Assembly: GCF_002113375.1 (NCBI RefSeq)
Contig: NZ_NEHO01000001.1
Coordinates: 466,950 to 530,949, forward strand
DNA length: 64,000 bases
Source: Pseudomonas sp. R37(2017)
GTDB lineage: Bacteria; Pseudomonadota; Gammaproteobacteria; Pseudomonadales; Pseudomonadaceae
Reading direction: 5' to 3'
The notes under the pieces: generated by a model
Databases searched by the model: none
What the model saw: the letters and a program-made list of their open reading frames with translations, nothing else
Told to the model about the DNA's origin: nothing
Program-made: the position numbers and the translations under genes
Shown: one piece after another, positions 29,186 to 37,282 of the stretch
Position numbering within the stretch: the stretch's first letter is position 1
Layout of the letters: the number at the start of each line of letters is the position of its first letter

Positions 29186-30037
29186 TTACTTAGTCCAGTC
29201 AGCCACACGCTCAGGGTGTTTGGCCACCCAGTCCTTCGCCGCGGCTTCAGGCTTGGCACCGTCCTGGATCGCCAGCATCACCTGGCCGATTTCGTCCTTG
29301 GATTCCCACTGGAAGTTTTTCAGGAACTTGGCCACTTCCGGCGCCTTGGTCCCCAGCTCTTTGCTGCCGATGCTGTTCACGGTTTCAGCCGCGCCGTACA
29401 CGCCTTTCGGGTCTTCGAGGAAACGCAGTTTCCACTTGGCGAACATCCAGTGCGGCACCCAACCGGTCACTGCGATGGATTCGTTCTTCTTCTCGGCACG
29501 GGTCAGCTCGGCGATCATGCCGGCGCCGGAACTGGCCTTGAGTTGATAGCCCGTCAGGTCGTAATCCTTGATGGCCTGATCGGTCTTGAGCATCACGCCT
29601 GAACCGGCGTCGATGCCGACGATGCGATTCTTGAAGCTTTCGTCGGTTTTCAGATCGTCGATGGACTTGGCTTTGACGTACTCAGGCACGATCAGGCCGA
29701 TTTTCGCGTCCTTGAAGTTCGGGCCGTAATCGACGACCTGATCCTTGTTCTTCGTCCAGTATTCACCGTGGGTCACCGGCAGCCAGGCCGACAGCATGGC
29801 GTCGAGTTTGCCGGTGGCCACGCCCTGCCACATGATCCCGGTAGCGACCGCCTGCAGCTTCACGTCGTAGCCGAGTTTCTGTCTGATCACTTCTGCGGCC
29901 ACGTTGGTCGTGGCGACACTGTCCGACCAGCCGTCGACATAACCAAGAGTCACTTCCTTACCGGCGGCACTGGCTACCGTAGCGCTGATCGCCAGCACCA
30001 AAGCGGCACCTGCGCCCAAGAGTCGTCGCATCTTCAT
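29186..30037 (-). CDS. Glycine betaine/proline-type ABC transporter substrate-binding protein (orphan)
   Basis: A 283-residue periplasmic binding protein of the OpuAC family. It has a signal peptide (MKMRRLLGAGAALVLAISATVASA, cleavage near ASA-AG), then KEVTLGYVDGWSDSVATTN. The aromatic residues in VDGWSDS, MWQGVATGKLDAMLSAWLPVTHGEYW and GWVPHWMFAKW form the usual Trp cage for quaternary amines. No permease or ATPase gene is adjacent, so it is an orphan that may feed the shared CbcWV transporter described for pseudomonads. GGGGAAG precedes the ATG. Confidence 0.9.
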   Translation of the reverse strand: MKMRRLLGAGAALVLAISATVASAAGKEVTLGYVDGWSDSVATTNVAAEVIRQKLGYDVKLQAVATGIMWQGVATGKLDAMLSAWLPVTHGEYWTKNKDQVVDYGPNFKDAKIGLIVPEYVKAKSIDDLKTDESFKNRIVGIDAGSGVMLKTDQAIKDYDLTGYQLKASSGAGMIAELTRAEKKNESIAVTGWVPHWMFAKWKLRFLEDPKGVYGAAETVNSIGSKELGTKAPEVAKFLKNFQWESKDEIGQVMLAIQDGAKPEAAAKDWVAKHPERVADWTK

Positions 30038-30380
30038 CGTTACTTCCCCGAAAGTGCTGCGCTCGACGGATGCCGAGTCGCTCAAACGTATTGTTATGGT
30101 GCACAGCACCCCCATCACGCCTTACCGCAAACTCGTTCGATCATCAGCGCGTTTTATCAACAAGGGTACTGACACCTCCGATAATCAACCTGACGCTCTT
30201 GGCGACCTGATCTGCCAGCGACCTCGAGCCATCGAGAAACGACATCAGAAAGCCATTAATTCTGGGCGCGACCAACGTACAGGCGTACCGTCCGAACTTT
30301 GCATGTCAAAATCATGCAGGCCACCAAGCACACAATAAATGCAGGTAACATGCGCCGCTTTGCACCCACACGGCCTGACC
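30038..30380. promoter_or_regulatory. Divergent intergenic region, binding protein / GH17 gene
   Basis: A 343-bp spacer that must hold both promoters. The only structure seen is a small inverted repeat GCATG-TCAAAAT-CATGC at 30301-30317, about 64 bp before the GH17 gene start. No ORF with a convincing start was found. Confidence 0.35.
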
Positions 30381-31934
30381 ATGTCCGCGACATCCCGCTT
30401 CCCTTTCGCCGCTTATCTATTCGCTTGCCTGTTGGGGGTATTTGCCCTTGGCGGCTTCTGGTACGGCCTCGGTAAACCGGTGATCCTGCCGGATGTCGCC
30501 AGTGCGACACACAAGCTGCAATGCGCCTCCTACACCCCATTCGACAAAGACCAATCGCCGTTCGACGTACCATTCAACCTGCGCCCCGAGCGCATGGACG
30601 CCGATCTCGCGCTGCTGTCAAAGAGCTTCGAATGCATCCGCACCTATTCCATGACCGGCCTCGAAGCCCTGCCGGATCTGGCACGCAAGCATGGCTTGAA
30701 GCTGATGATCGGCGCCTGGGTCAACAGCAATCCGGTAGACACGGAAAAAGAAGTCGACCTGCTGATTGCCTCGGCCAACGCCAATCCGGATGTGGTGAGC
30801 GCGGTGATCGTCGGCAACGAAACCCTGCTGCGCAAGGAAGTCACTGGCGCGCAGTTGGCCAGGCTGATCAACAAGGTCAAGAGCCAGGTCAAACAGCCCG
30901 TCACCTACGCCGACGTCTGGGAGTTCTGGCTCAAGCATCCGGAAATCGCCCCCGCCGTGGATTTCCTGACCATTCACTTGCTGCCGTACTGGGAAGACGA
31001 TCCGTCGAACATAGACGCTGCCCTGCAGCATGTGGCCGAAGTGCGCCAGGTATTCGGCAACAAGTTCGCGCCCAAGGATATTCTGATCGGGGAAACCGGC
31101 TGGCCCAGCGAAGGCCGCCAGCGCGAAACCGCCCTGCCGAGCCGGGTCAATGAAGCCAGGTACATTCGCGGTTTTGTCGCCATGGCCGAACAACAGGGCT
31201 GGCATTACAACCTGATCGAAGCCTTCGACCAGCCATGGAAACGCACCAGTGAAGGTGCGGTCGGTGGTTACTGGGGACTGTTCGATGCCGATCGCCAGGA
31301 CAAGGGCGTGCTGGCCGGGCCCGTGACAAACGTACCGTACTGGTCGCAATGGCTGGCGGCAGGTGGCCTGATCTTTATCGGCACCTTGCTGCTCGGTGGA
31401 CCGGTTCGCACGACGCGCGCGGCGCTGGTGTTGCCGCTCCTCGGTGCGTTGGCAGCGTGTTCGATCGGCGCCTGGGGCGACCTGGCACGCGTCACCACAC
31501 GCTTCACCAGCGAATGGTTGTGGGTCGGGTTGCTGACGTCGCTGAATCTGGTGGTGCTGGCCCATGCCGCGCTGACGTTGAGTCCTCGCTCCGGTTGGCG
31601 CGGACAGGCTTTCAACTGGCTGGAGCAGCGTGCTGGCTGGCTGGTTGCAACGACAGGTTTCGCGGCGGCCGTCATGATGCTGGAACTGGTGTTCGATCCG
31701 CGTTATCGCAGCTTCCCGAGTGTCGCGTTCGTCGTGCCGGCGCTGGTATATCTGTGCCGCCCGGTGAATGTGCCGCGCCGCGAGATTGCCCTGTTGACCT
31801 TTATCATCGGTGCCAGCATTGCGCCGCAGCTGTTCCGTGAAGGGTTGCAGAACCAGCAGGCCTGGGGCTGGGCGCTGGTGAGTGTGTTGATGGCGGCGGC
31901 GTTGTGGCGCTGCCTGCGGGTTCGCAAGACTTGA
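30381..31934 (+). CDS. Membrane-anchored GH17-family glycoside hydrolase/transglycosylase (beta-glucan synthesis-like)
   Basis: A 517-residue protein: a TM helix (about 9-28), an extracytoplasmic GH17 beta-glucanase-like domain (about 45-325) and a C-terminal bundle of about seven TM helices (from about 335). Candidate catalytic glutamates are Glu147 in VGNETLL (acid/base) and Glu238 in IGETGWPSEG (nucleophile). Homologues in pseudomonads are annotated as beta-(1-6) glucan synthase. The fusion to a membrane domain suggests transglycosylation of periplasmic glucans rather than degradation; this is inference. The start could also be an ATG at 30339. Confidence 0.8.
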   Translation: MSATSRFPFAAYLFACLLGVFALGGFWYGLGKPVILPDVASATHKLQCASYTPFDKDQSPFDVPFNLRPERMDADLALLSKSFECIRTYSMTGLEALPDLARKHGLKLMIGAWVNSNPVDTEKEVDLLIASANANPDVVSAVIVGNETLLRKEVTGAQLARLINKVKSQVKQPVTYADVWEFWLKHPEIAPAVDFLTIHLLPYWEDDPSNIDAALQHVAEVRQVFGNKFAPKDILIGETGWPSEGRQRETALPSRVNEARYIRGFVAMAEQQGWHYNLIEAFDQPWKRTSEGAVGGYWGLFDADRQDKGVLAGPVTNVPYWSQWLAAGGLIFIGTLLLGGPVRTTRAALVLPLLGALAACSIGAWGDLARVTTRFTSEWLWVGLLTSLNLVVLAHAALTLSPRSGWRGQAFNWLEQRAGWLVATTGFAAAVMMLELVFDPRYRSFPSVAFVVPALVYLCRPVNVPRREIALLTFIIGASIAPQLFREGLQNQQAWGWALVSVLMAAALWRCLRVRKT

Positions 31935-31951
31935 TGCTTTAGCCTCAGATC

Positions 31952-31978
31952 CTGTAGGAGCGAGCAAGCTCGCGATGA
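31952..31978. repeat. Single REP sequence
   Basis: CTGTAGGAGCGAGCAAGCTCGCGATGA, one REP without an inverted partner, between the convergent GH17 and small membrane-protein genes. Confidence 0.8.
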
Positions 31979-31985
31979 GGGGCTA

Positions 31986-32354
31986 TCAGGCGCTACGAGA
32001 CGCTCTGACCAAGCGCAACCCTGCAATCACCACCGCAAACACCGCCAGCGTGGTGTTGTACAAAGCCAATGCCGGAAAGCCGAACACCAGCGCCAGCACC
32101 GCCAGCCACCACCCTGCCCGTCCCGGTACAACGAAGCCGACGATTGCTGCCGCCAACGCAGCCCAACCCAAAACCGCGAAGTGAATCATCAGCCCCAGGT
32201 TCGAACGCACCTGGCATTCCCAGCGACTTGCCTCATCCACGCAAATGCCGACCCACTGTGCATCCTCCATGAAGCCATAACGCGCGCCATAACTGGCGGC
32301 CAGCCATACAGGCAGCAAAACAAGCAGCAGGATCACGGGCAGGCGGCGAGACAT
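31986..32354 (-). CDS. Small membrane protein of unknown function
   Basis: A 122-residue protein with three or four hydrophobic segments (about residues 6-24, 53-76 and 82-112). Two cysteines, in GICVDEASRWECQVR, lie in the first periplasmic loop and could form a disulfide. The start MSRRLPVILLLV is preceded by GGAG. I do not recognise a family. It is a lone gene convergent with the GH17 gene. Confidence 0.75.
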   Translation of the reverse strand: MSRRLPVILLLVLLPVWLAASYGARYGFMEDAQWVGICVDEASRWECQVRSNLGLMIHFAVLGWAALAAAIVGFVVPGRAGWWLAVLALVFGFPALALYNTTLAVFAVVIAGLRLVRASRSA

Positions 32355-32579
32355 GAAACACTCCAATTGGCGAAAAGCGGCGGCCAGCTTAATTGTCCGA
32401 AAGCGTTAAGCAAGCAATAACAACTGTTAACTGGTCATTCAATCACTGCAAAGTGTATCGTCCAGCTACTATTACTTCGCAATTAGGCCTGTTTGGTGCC
32501 GATGGTTGGCACTTTGGCGCAAATCCGATGGTCATAGCCTGCGAAATTCATTCGGCACCTCCTTCTAAGGGATTTAGTC

Positions 32580-33878
32580 ATGCTCCGTTCCTTGCGCTTC
32601 GCCGCCCTGTTTGGCGGCCTGATATTGAGTGCGTCCGCATTGGCGGCCGACATTGACGCCGCCAGTTATGGCTACCCCCTGACCAACCCGTTCGAGGCGA
32701 CCATCGCGACCACGCCGCCGGACTTGCGTCCGGAGTTGCCCCTGGACGACGACATCGACCAGACGGTGCGCAGCGTCACCTTGCGTCCGGAGCGGGAATT
32801 CGAATTGCCGGACAATTTCTGGGCGGTGAAGAAACTCGACTATCGCATTGCCACCCAGGATCACGCCGCGCCGCTGATTTTCCTCATTGCCGGCACCGGT
32901 GCGCGCTATGACAGCAGCCTGAACGAATACCTGAAGAAGCTCTACTACAAAGCCGGCTACCACGTGGTGCAACTGTCATCGCCCACCAGCTATGACTTCA
33001 TGAGCGCCGCATCACGCTTCGCCACGCCGGGGGTTTCCAGGGAAGACGCCGAAGATCTGTACCGGGTGATGCAGGCCGTACGGGCACAGAACCCGAAACT
33101 GCCGGTTACCGATTACTACCTGACCGGCTACAGCCTGGGTGGACTGGATGCCGCTTTCGTCTCGCACCTGGACGAAACCCGCCGCAGCTTCAACTTCAAG
33201 AAAGTCCTGCTGCTCAACCCGCCGGTCAACCTCTACACCTCGATCACCAACCTCGACAAGCTGGTCCAGACCGAGGTCAAGGGCATCAACAACAGCACCA
33301 CATTCTATGAACTGGTACTGGACAAACTGACCCGTTACTTCCAGCAGAAGGGCTACATCGACCTCAACGATGCCCTGCTCTACGACTTCCAGCAGTCCAA
33401 GCAGCACCTGAGCAACGAGCAGATGGCCATGTTGATCGGCACCTCGTTCCGCTTTTCGGCGGCCGACATTGCCTTCACTTCGGACCTGATCAACCGTCGC
33501 GGCCTGATCACCCCACCCAAGTTCCCGATCACCGAGGGCACCAGCCTCACGCCATTCCTCAAGCGTGCGCTGCAATGCGACTTCGACTGCTACATCACCG
33601 AACAAGTGATCCCGATGTGGCGCGCCCGCACCGACGGCGGCAGCCTGCTGCAACTGATTGACCAGGTGAGCCTGTACGCGCTGAAGGACTATCTGCACGA
33701 AAGCCCGAAAATCGCTGTGATGCACAACGCCGATGACGTGATCCTCGGCCCTGGCGACCTGGGGTTCCTGCGCAGGACCTTTGGTGATCGCCTGACCGTT
33801 TACCCCTATGGCGGCCACTGCGGCAACATTAACTACCGCGTCAACAGCGACGCCATGCTGGAGTTCTTCCGTGGCTAA
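32580..33878 (+). CDS. Exported alpha/beta-hydrolase-like protein
   Basis: A 432-residue protein with a signal peptide (cleavage near LAA-DI at residue 23). It has an alpha/beta-hydrolase core: a GTGARYDSS loop for the oxyanion region, the nucleophile elbow GYSLGG with Ser185, a candidate acid in HNADDVILGPGD and a His in YGGHCGN near the end. Its stop codon overlaps the GTG start of mlaA by 8 bp, so the two are translationally coupled. A periplasmic esterase or lipase acting with the phospholipid-retrograde protein MlaA is an attractive but unproven idea. Confidence 0.82.
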   Translation: MLRSLRFAALFGGLILSASALAADIDAASYGYPLTNPFEATIATTPPDLRPELPLDDDIDQTVRSVTLRPEREFELPDNFWAVKKLDYRIATQDHAAPLIFLIAGTGARYDSSLNEYLKKLYYKAGYHVVQLSSPTSYDFMSAASRFATPGVSREDAEDLYRVMQAVRAQNPKLPVTDYYLTGYSLGGLDAAFVSHLDETRRSFNFKKVLLLNPPVNLYTSITNLDKLVQTEVKGINNSTTFYELVLDKLTRYFQQKGYIDLNDALLYDFQQSKQHLSNEQMAMLIGTSFRFSAADIAFTSDLINRRGLITPPKFPITEGTSLTPFLKRALQCDFDCYITEQVIPMWRARTDGGSLLQLIDQVSLYALKDYLHESPKIAVMHNADDVILGPGDLGFLRRTFGDRLTVYPYGGHCGNINYRVNSDAMLEFFRG

Positions 33879-34659
33879 ATATCTCCTGCTTTTCGCAGCG
33901 TTACTCTGTGCAGGCGTCGCCAATGCCGACAACAGCAAAGCCGACGCTCCCGTGGTCGTCGACAGTGACGGTTTCAAGGAACCGCTGAGCAAACTCAAAT
34001 TCAATCCGGGCCTGGATCAGCGTGAGTTCGAGCGGTCGACGCTCAGCGCGCTGGCCGTCTACGATCCGCTGGAAGAGTGGAACCGCCGCGTCTACCACTT
34101 CAACTACCGCTTCGACCAGTGGGTGTTCCTGCCGGTGGTCAATGGCTACCGCTATGTCACCCCGAGCTTCCTGCGCACCGGCGTCAGCAACTTCTTCAAC
34201 AACCTCGGCGATGTGCCGAACCTGCTGAACAGCCTGCTGCAACTCAAGGGCCAGCGCTCACTGGAAACCACCGGCCGCCTGCTGCTCAACACCACCATCG
34301 GCATCGCCGGCCTGTGGGACCCGGCCACCGCCATGGGCCTGCCACGCCAGAGCGAAGACTTCGGCCAGACCCTGGGTTTCTATGGCGTACCGGCCGGCGC
34401 TTACTTCGTCCTGCCGATCCTCGGCCCGTCGAACCTGCGTGACACCGGCGGCCTGTTGGTGGATTACTCGGCCGAGAATGCGATCAACTTCCTCAACGTG
34501 GCCGAAGTCAGCTCCAACCATCCGGAGGTCTGGGTCCTGCGCAGCATCGACAAGCGCTACCAGACCAACTTCCGCTATGGCCAGATGAACTCGCCGTTCG
34601 AGTACGAGAAAGTGCGCTACGTGTACACCGAGGCGCGCAAGTTGCAGATCGCCGAGTAA
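33871..34659 (+). CDS. mlaA: MlaA/VacJ family phospholipid-transport protein
   Basis: A 263-residue MlaA (VacJ) protein, the outer-membrane part of the Mla pathway that removes misplaced phospholipid from the outer leaflet. Family signatures are YDPLEEWNRRVYHFNYRFDQW, GVSNFFNNLGDVPNLLNSLLQ and GLPRQSEDFGQTLGFYGV. The start is GTG at 33871, inside the preceding hydrolase gene. The N-terminus KYLLLFAALLCAGVANADN looks like a signal-peptidase-I site (ANA-DN); the Cys is not in a good lipobox, unlike the E. coli lipoprotein. Confidence 0.93.
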   Translation: MAKYLLLFAALLCAGVANADNSKADAPVVVDSDGFKEPLSKLKFNPGLDQREFERSTLSALAVYDPLEEWNRRVYHFNYRFDQWVFLPVVNGYRYVTPSFLRTGVSNFFNNLGDVPNLLNSLLQLKGQRSLETTGRLLLNTTIGIAGLWDPATAMGLPRQSEDFGQTLGFYGVPAGAYFVLPILGPSNLRDTGGLLVDYSAENAINFLNVAEVSSNHPEVWVLRSIDKRYQTNFRYGQMNSPFEYEKVRYVYTEARKLQIAE

Positions 34660-34678
34660 ACCCGGCGGCTACAAGTAA

Positions 34679-34769
34679 CTGTGGGAGCGAGCCTGCTCGC
34701 GAAAGCGGTGCGTCAGACAACCTTTTGAGTAGCTGACACGACCTCTTCGCGAGCAGGCTCGCTCCCACA
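34679..34769. repeat. REPIN (inverted pair of REP sequences)
   Basis: CTGTGGGAGCGAGCCTGCTCGCGAAAG and an inverted copy, between the convergent mlaA and DUF808 genes. Confidence 0.9.
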
Positions 34770-34789
34770 CTTGTTGTCATGTGCTGTCT

Positions 34790-35704
34790 TCAGCCTTTCA
34801 GCGCTTTCCAGAGCTTGCTGACAGCCGTGACGCCAACCAACACCACCGCCCCTGCAACAATCCCCGCCACGCCATTGAGCAGCATCGGCACGATAAATCC
34901 GCCGCCACCCGCCGCAGCGCTGACACTTTCGATCCAGTGATGCACCACCGGCACACCGTGGGTCAGGATGCCGCCGCCGACCAGAAACATCGCCGCCGTG
35001 CCAATCACCGACAGGCTCTTCATCATGTACGGCGCAGCACGCAGAATGGCGCCACCGATGCTTTTCGCCATCTGCCCGGGCTTCTGCGTCAGCCAGAGTC
35101 CAAGGTCATCGAGCTTGACGATACCCGCCACCAGACCATAAACGCCGACCGTCATGACGATTGCGATCCCGGACAGCACAATGACTTGCTGGCTCAATGG
35201 CGCACCGGCCACGGTACCCAGGGTGATGGCGATGATTTCTGCCGAGAGAATGAAGTCGGTGCGGATCGCGCCTTTGATCTTGTCCTTTTCGAACGCCACC
35301 AGATCGGTGGCAGGGTCAGCCACAGCCTCGACCAACTGCGCATGCTCGGCGACATCCTCAGCCTTGCTGTGCAGGAACTTGTGGGCGAGTTTTTCAAAGC
35401 CTTCGAAGCACAGATAGGCGCCGCCGACCATCAACAGCGGCGTGACCAGCCAAGGAATGAACGCACTGATCGCCAGCGCCGACGGTACCAGGATCAATTT
35501 ATTGATGAACGAACCCTTGGCGACCGCCCAGACCACCGGGATTTCCCGCTCGGCCCGCACGCCGCTGACTTGCTGGGCATTGAGTGCCAGGTCGTCGCCG
35601 AGTACACCGGCCGTTTTCTTGGCGGCCATTTTGGTCATCAATGACACGTCGTCCAGTACGGCGGCAATGTCGTCAATCAGCACCAGCAAACTGCTTCCTG
35701 CCAT
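34790..35704 (-). CDS. DUF808 domain-containing membrane protein (YedI-like)
   Basis: A 304-residue inner-membrane protein with about six hydrophobic segments. The N-terminus [43 protein letters not shown], seen here in two halves around DDVSLM, is the DUF808 signature, and the central part has [34 protein letters not shown] precedes the start. Function is not known. It is divergent from the TetR gene at 35839, which might regulate it. Confidence 0.88.
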   Translation of the reverse strand: MAGSSLLVLIDDIAAVLDDVSLMTKMAAKKTAGVLGDDLALNAQQVSGVRAEREIPVVWAVAKGSFINKLILVPSALAISAFIPWLVTPLLMVGGAYLCFEGFEKLAHKFLHSKAEDVAEHAQLVEAVADPATDLVAFEKDKIKGAIRTDFILSAEIIAITLGTVAGAPLSQQVIVLSGIAIVMTVGVYGLVAGIVKLDDLGLWLTQKPGQMAKSIGGAILRAAPYMMKSLSVIGTAAMFLVGGGILTHGVPVVHHWIESVSAAAGGGGFIVPMLLNGVAGIVAGAVVLVGVTAVSKLWKALKG

Positions 35705-35838
35705 GAATCGGGTTTCCTTCTGCAATGAATGCGCAGCAGCATAGCGCGGCATCGCGGGCCGTGGTGCATTCTTGAGCGCCGCGCGAGGCCGGTGATACCA
35801 TGCGCAACCGCCAGAACAGGCAAGGAATCACCGGGTTT

Positions 35839-36447
35839 ATGAGCACTATCCGCGAGCGCAACAAACAACTGATCCTGCGTGCCGCCAGTGAAGAGTTCGC
35901 CGACAAGGGCTTCGCTGCGACCAAAACCAGTGACATCGCAGCCAAGGCGGGATTACCCAAGCCCAACGTCTACTACTACTTCAAATCCAAGGAAAACCTC
36001 TACCGCGAGGTCCTGGAAAGCATCATCGAGCCCATCCTGCAGGCTTCGACACCATTCAATCCGGACGGCGAGCCCGGTGAAGTGCTCAGCGGCTACATTC
36101 GCTCGAAAATCCGCATCTCCCGCGACCTGCCCTTCGCCTCCAAAGTGTTCGCCAGCGAAATCATGCACGGCGCCCCCCACCTGAGCAGCGACCTGGTCGA
36201 ACAGCTCAATGGCCAGGCCAAGCACAACATCGAGTGCATCCAGACCTGGATCGACCGCGGGCAAATCGCCCCTGTCGACCCCAATCACCTGATGTTCAGC
36301 ATCTGGGCCGCGACCCAGACCTACGCCGACTTCGACTGGCAGATCACCGCCATCACCGGCAAGGCCAGGCTGGATGAAGAAGATTACGAAGCGGCGGCGC
36401 AGACGATTATCCGCTTGGTGCTCAAGGGGTGTGAGCCCGAGCGGTAG
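35839..36447 (+). CDS. TetR/AcrR-family transcriptional regulator
   Basis: A 202-residue regulator. The N-terminal helix-turn-helix spans about residues 10-55 (FADKGFAATKTSDIAAKAGL and NVYYYFKSKENLY). The C-terminal ligand domain has the LPFASKVFASEIMHGAP segment seen in RutR/YcdC-type regulators of nitrogen and pyrimidine metabolism. An in-frame ATG 13 codons upstream (35800) is an alternative start. It precedes the glyoxylate-pathway cluster, which could be its target along with DUF808. Confidence 0.88.
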   Translation: MSTIRERNKQLILRAASEEFADKGFAATKTSDIAAKAGLPKPNVYYYFKSKENLYREVLESIIEPILQASTPFNPDGEPGEVLSGYIRSKIRISRDLPFASKVFASEIMHGAPHLSSDLVEQLNGQAKHNIECIQTWIDRGQIAPVDPNHLMFSIWAATQTYADFDWQITAITGKARLDEEDYEAAAQTIIRLVLKGCEPER

Positions 36448-36460
36448 ACCGCAGCGCGGC

Positions 36461-36550
36461 CTTCGCGAGCAGGCTCGCTCCCACAGTGGAACTGCGGTGA
36501 TCAGACATTTTGTGACCACCACCTCTTGTGGGAGCGAGCCTGCTCGCGAA
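36461..36550. repeat. REPIN (inverted pair of REP sequences)
   Basis: CTTCGCGAGCAGGCTCGCTCCCACA and an inverted copy ending CTGCTCGCGAA, between the convergent TetR and GlcG-like genes. Confidence 0.9.
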
Positions 36551-36573
36551 CGCAGTAGCTCAGTCTGCGAAGA

Positions 36574-37014
36574 TCAAGCCGTAGCCCCCGCATCCGCCAC
36601 CAACCCCAAGGCCTCGATGGCATTGATCGCGCACTGCTCATCGACATCCGACAGATCGCCGCTGATCCCCACTGCCCCCAGCACGTTCCCGCCCTGATCC
36701 CGAACCAGTACACCACCCGGTGCCGGTACGACGCTGCCCTGCCCCAGGCTGTTCAACGCGGCGATAAACGCCGGGCGTTGCTGGGCGTCCAATGCCAGCA
36801 GGCGTGAACCCTTGCCCAGCGCGATGGCGCCCCAGGCCTTGCCGATGGCGACGTGTGGGCGCAGCAGGCTGGCGCCGTCTTCGCGTTGCAGGGTGATCAG
36901 ATGCCCGCCGGCATCCAGTACCGCAATGGTCAAGGGTGCCGCGGAAATTGCCCGCCCTGCGGTGATGGCCTCGTTGACCAGGTTGACTGCGACTTTCAAG
37001 GTTAAAGCGCTCAT
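36574..37014 (-). CDS. GlcG/HbpS-family protein
   Basis: A 146-residue protein of the GlcG/HbpS (DUF336) family. The start MSALTLKVAVNLVNEAITAG is preceded by GAGG; longer open frame upstream is not coding. PGGVLVRDQGGNVLGAVGISGDLSD near the C-terminus is the family signature. Members occur in glycolate and glyoxylate operons and some bind heme or cobalamin, but their role is unclear. It is divergent from gcl and shares a matching palindrome with it, so co-regulation is likely. Confidence 0.88.
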   Translation of the reverse strand: MSALTLKVAVNLVNEAITAGRAISAAPLTIAVLDAGGHLITLQREDGASLLRPHVAIGKAWGAIALGKGSRLLALDAQQRPAFIAALNSLGQGSVVPAPGGVLVRDQGGNVLGAVGISGDLSDVDEQCAINAIEALGLVADAGATA

Positions 37015-37049
37015 GGTGCCGTCCTCATTTTGTTTTTCGGAAAGCCGTT

Positions 37050-37074
37050 GGGCTGCGCCGTTGTGCCGCAGCCC
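37050..37074 (-). promoter_or_regulatory. Leader hairpin upstream of the GlcG-like gene
   Basis: GGGCTGCG and CGCAGCCC form a perfect 8-bp stem with a 9-nt loop, 36 bp before the ATG. There is no U-run after it, so a pausing, protection or translational role is more likely than termination. Confidence 0.5.
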
Positions 37075-37107
37075 GATGCAACAAATAGAACACAATGAAT
37101 TATTTTT

Positions 37108-37117
37108 TTGTATACAA
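37108..37117. promoter_or_regulatory. TTGTATACAA operator candidate, GlcG-like side
   Basis: A perfect 10-bp palindrome TTGTATACAA, identical to the one at 37246-37255 before gcl. It lies 94 bp before the GlcG-like ATG. The TNGTNNACNA pattern is typical of GntR-family (FadR branch) operators. Confidence 0.6.
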
Positions 37118-37201
37118 TAATTATCGAAAGGCGCCACATGCGACGAAAAGCCACAGCAGAACGGGCTTCCGACGAATGAAACAAGCGCTTGAGAAAATGG
37201 A

Positions 37202-37231
37202 TTGACCTGCGCCGTCCGCCGTGAATACACT
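37202..37231 (+). promoter_or_regulatory. Candidate sigma-70 promoter of gcl
   Basis: TTGACC (37202-37207), an 18-bp spacer and TACACT (37226-37231). The second TTGTATACAA palindrome lies just downstream of the predicted start site, a position suited to repression. Confidence 0.55.
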
Positions 37232-37245
37232 CTGCGCAAAGCCAC

Positions 37246-37255
37246 TTGTATACAA
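37246..37255. promoter_or_regulatory. TTGTATACAA operator candidate, gcl side
   Basis: A perfect palindrome identical to that at 37108-37117, with centres 138 bp apart. It overlaps about +8 to +17 of the predicted gcl transcript. A regulator such as GclR, reported to repress this pathway in P. putida, is a candidate binder; no such gene is in the window. Confidence 0.6.
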
Positions 37256-37282
37256 TTACAAAACGTAAAGAGGCACAAAACC

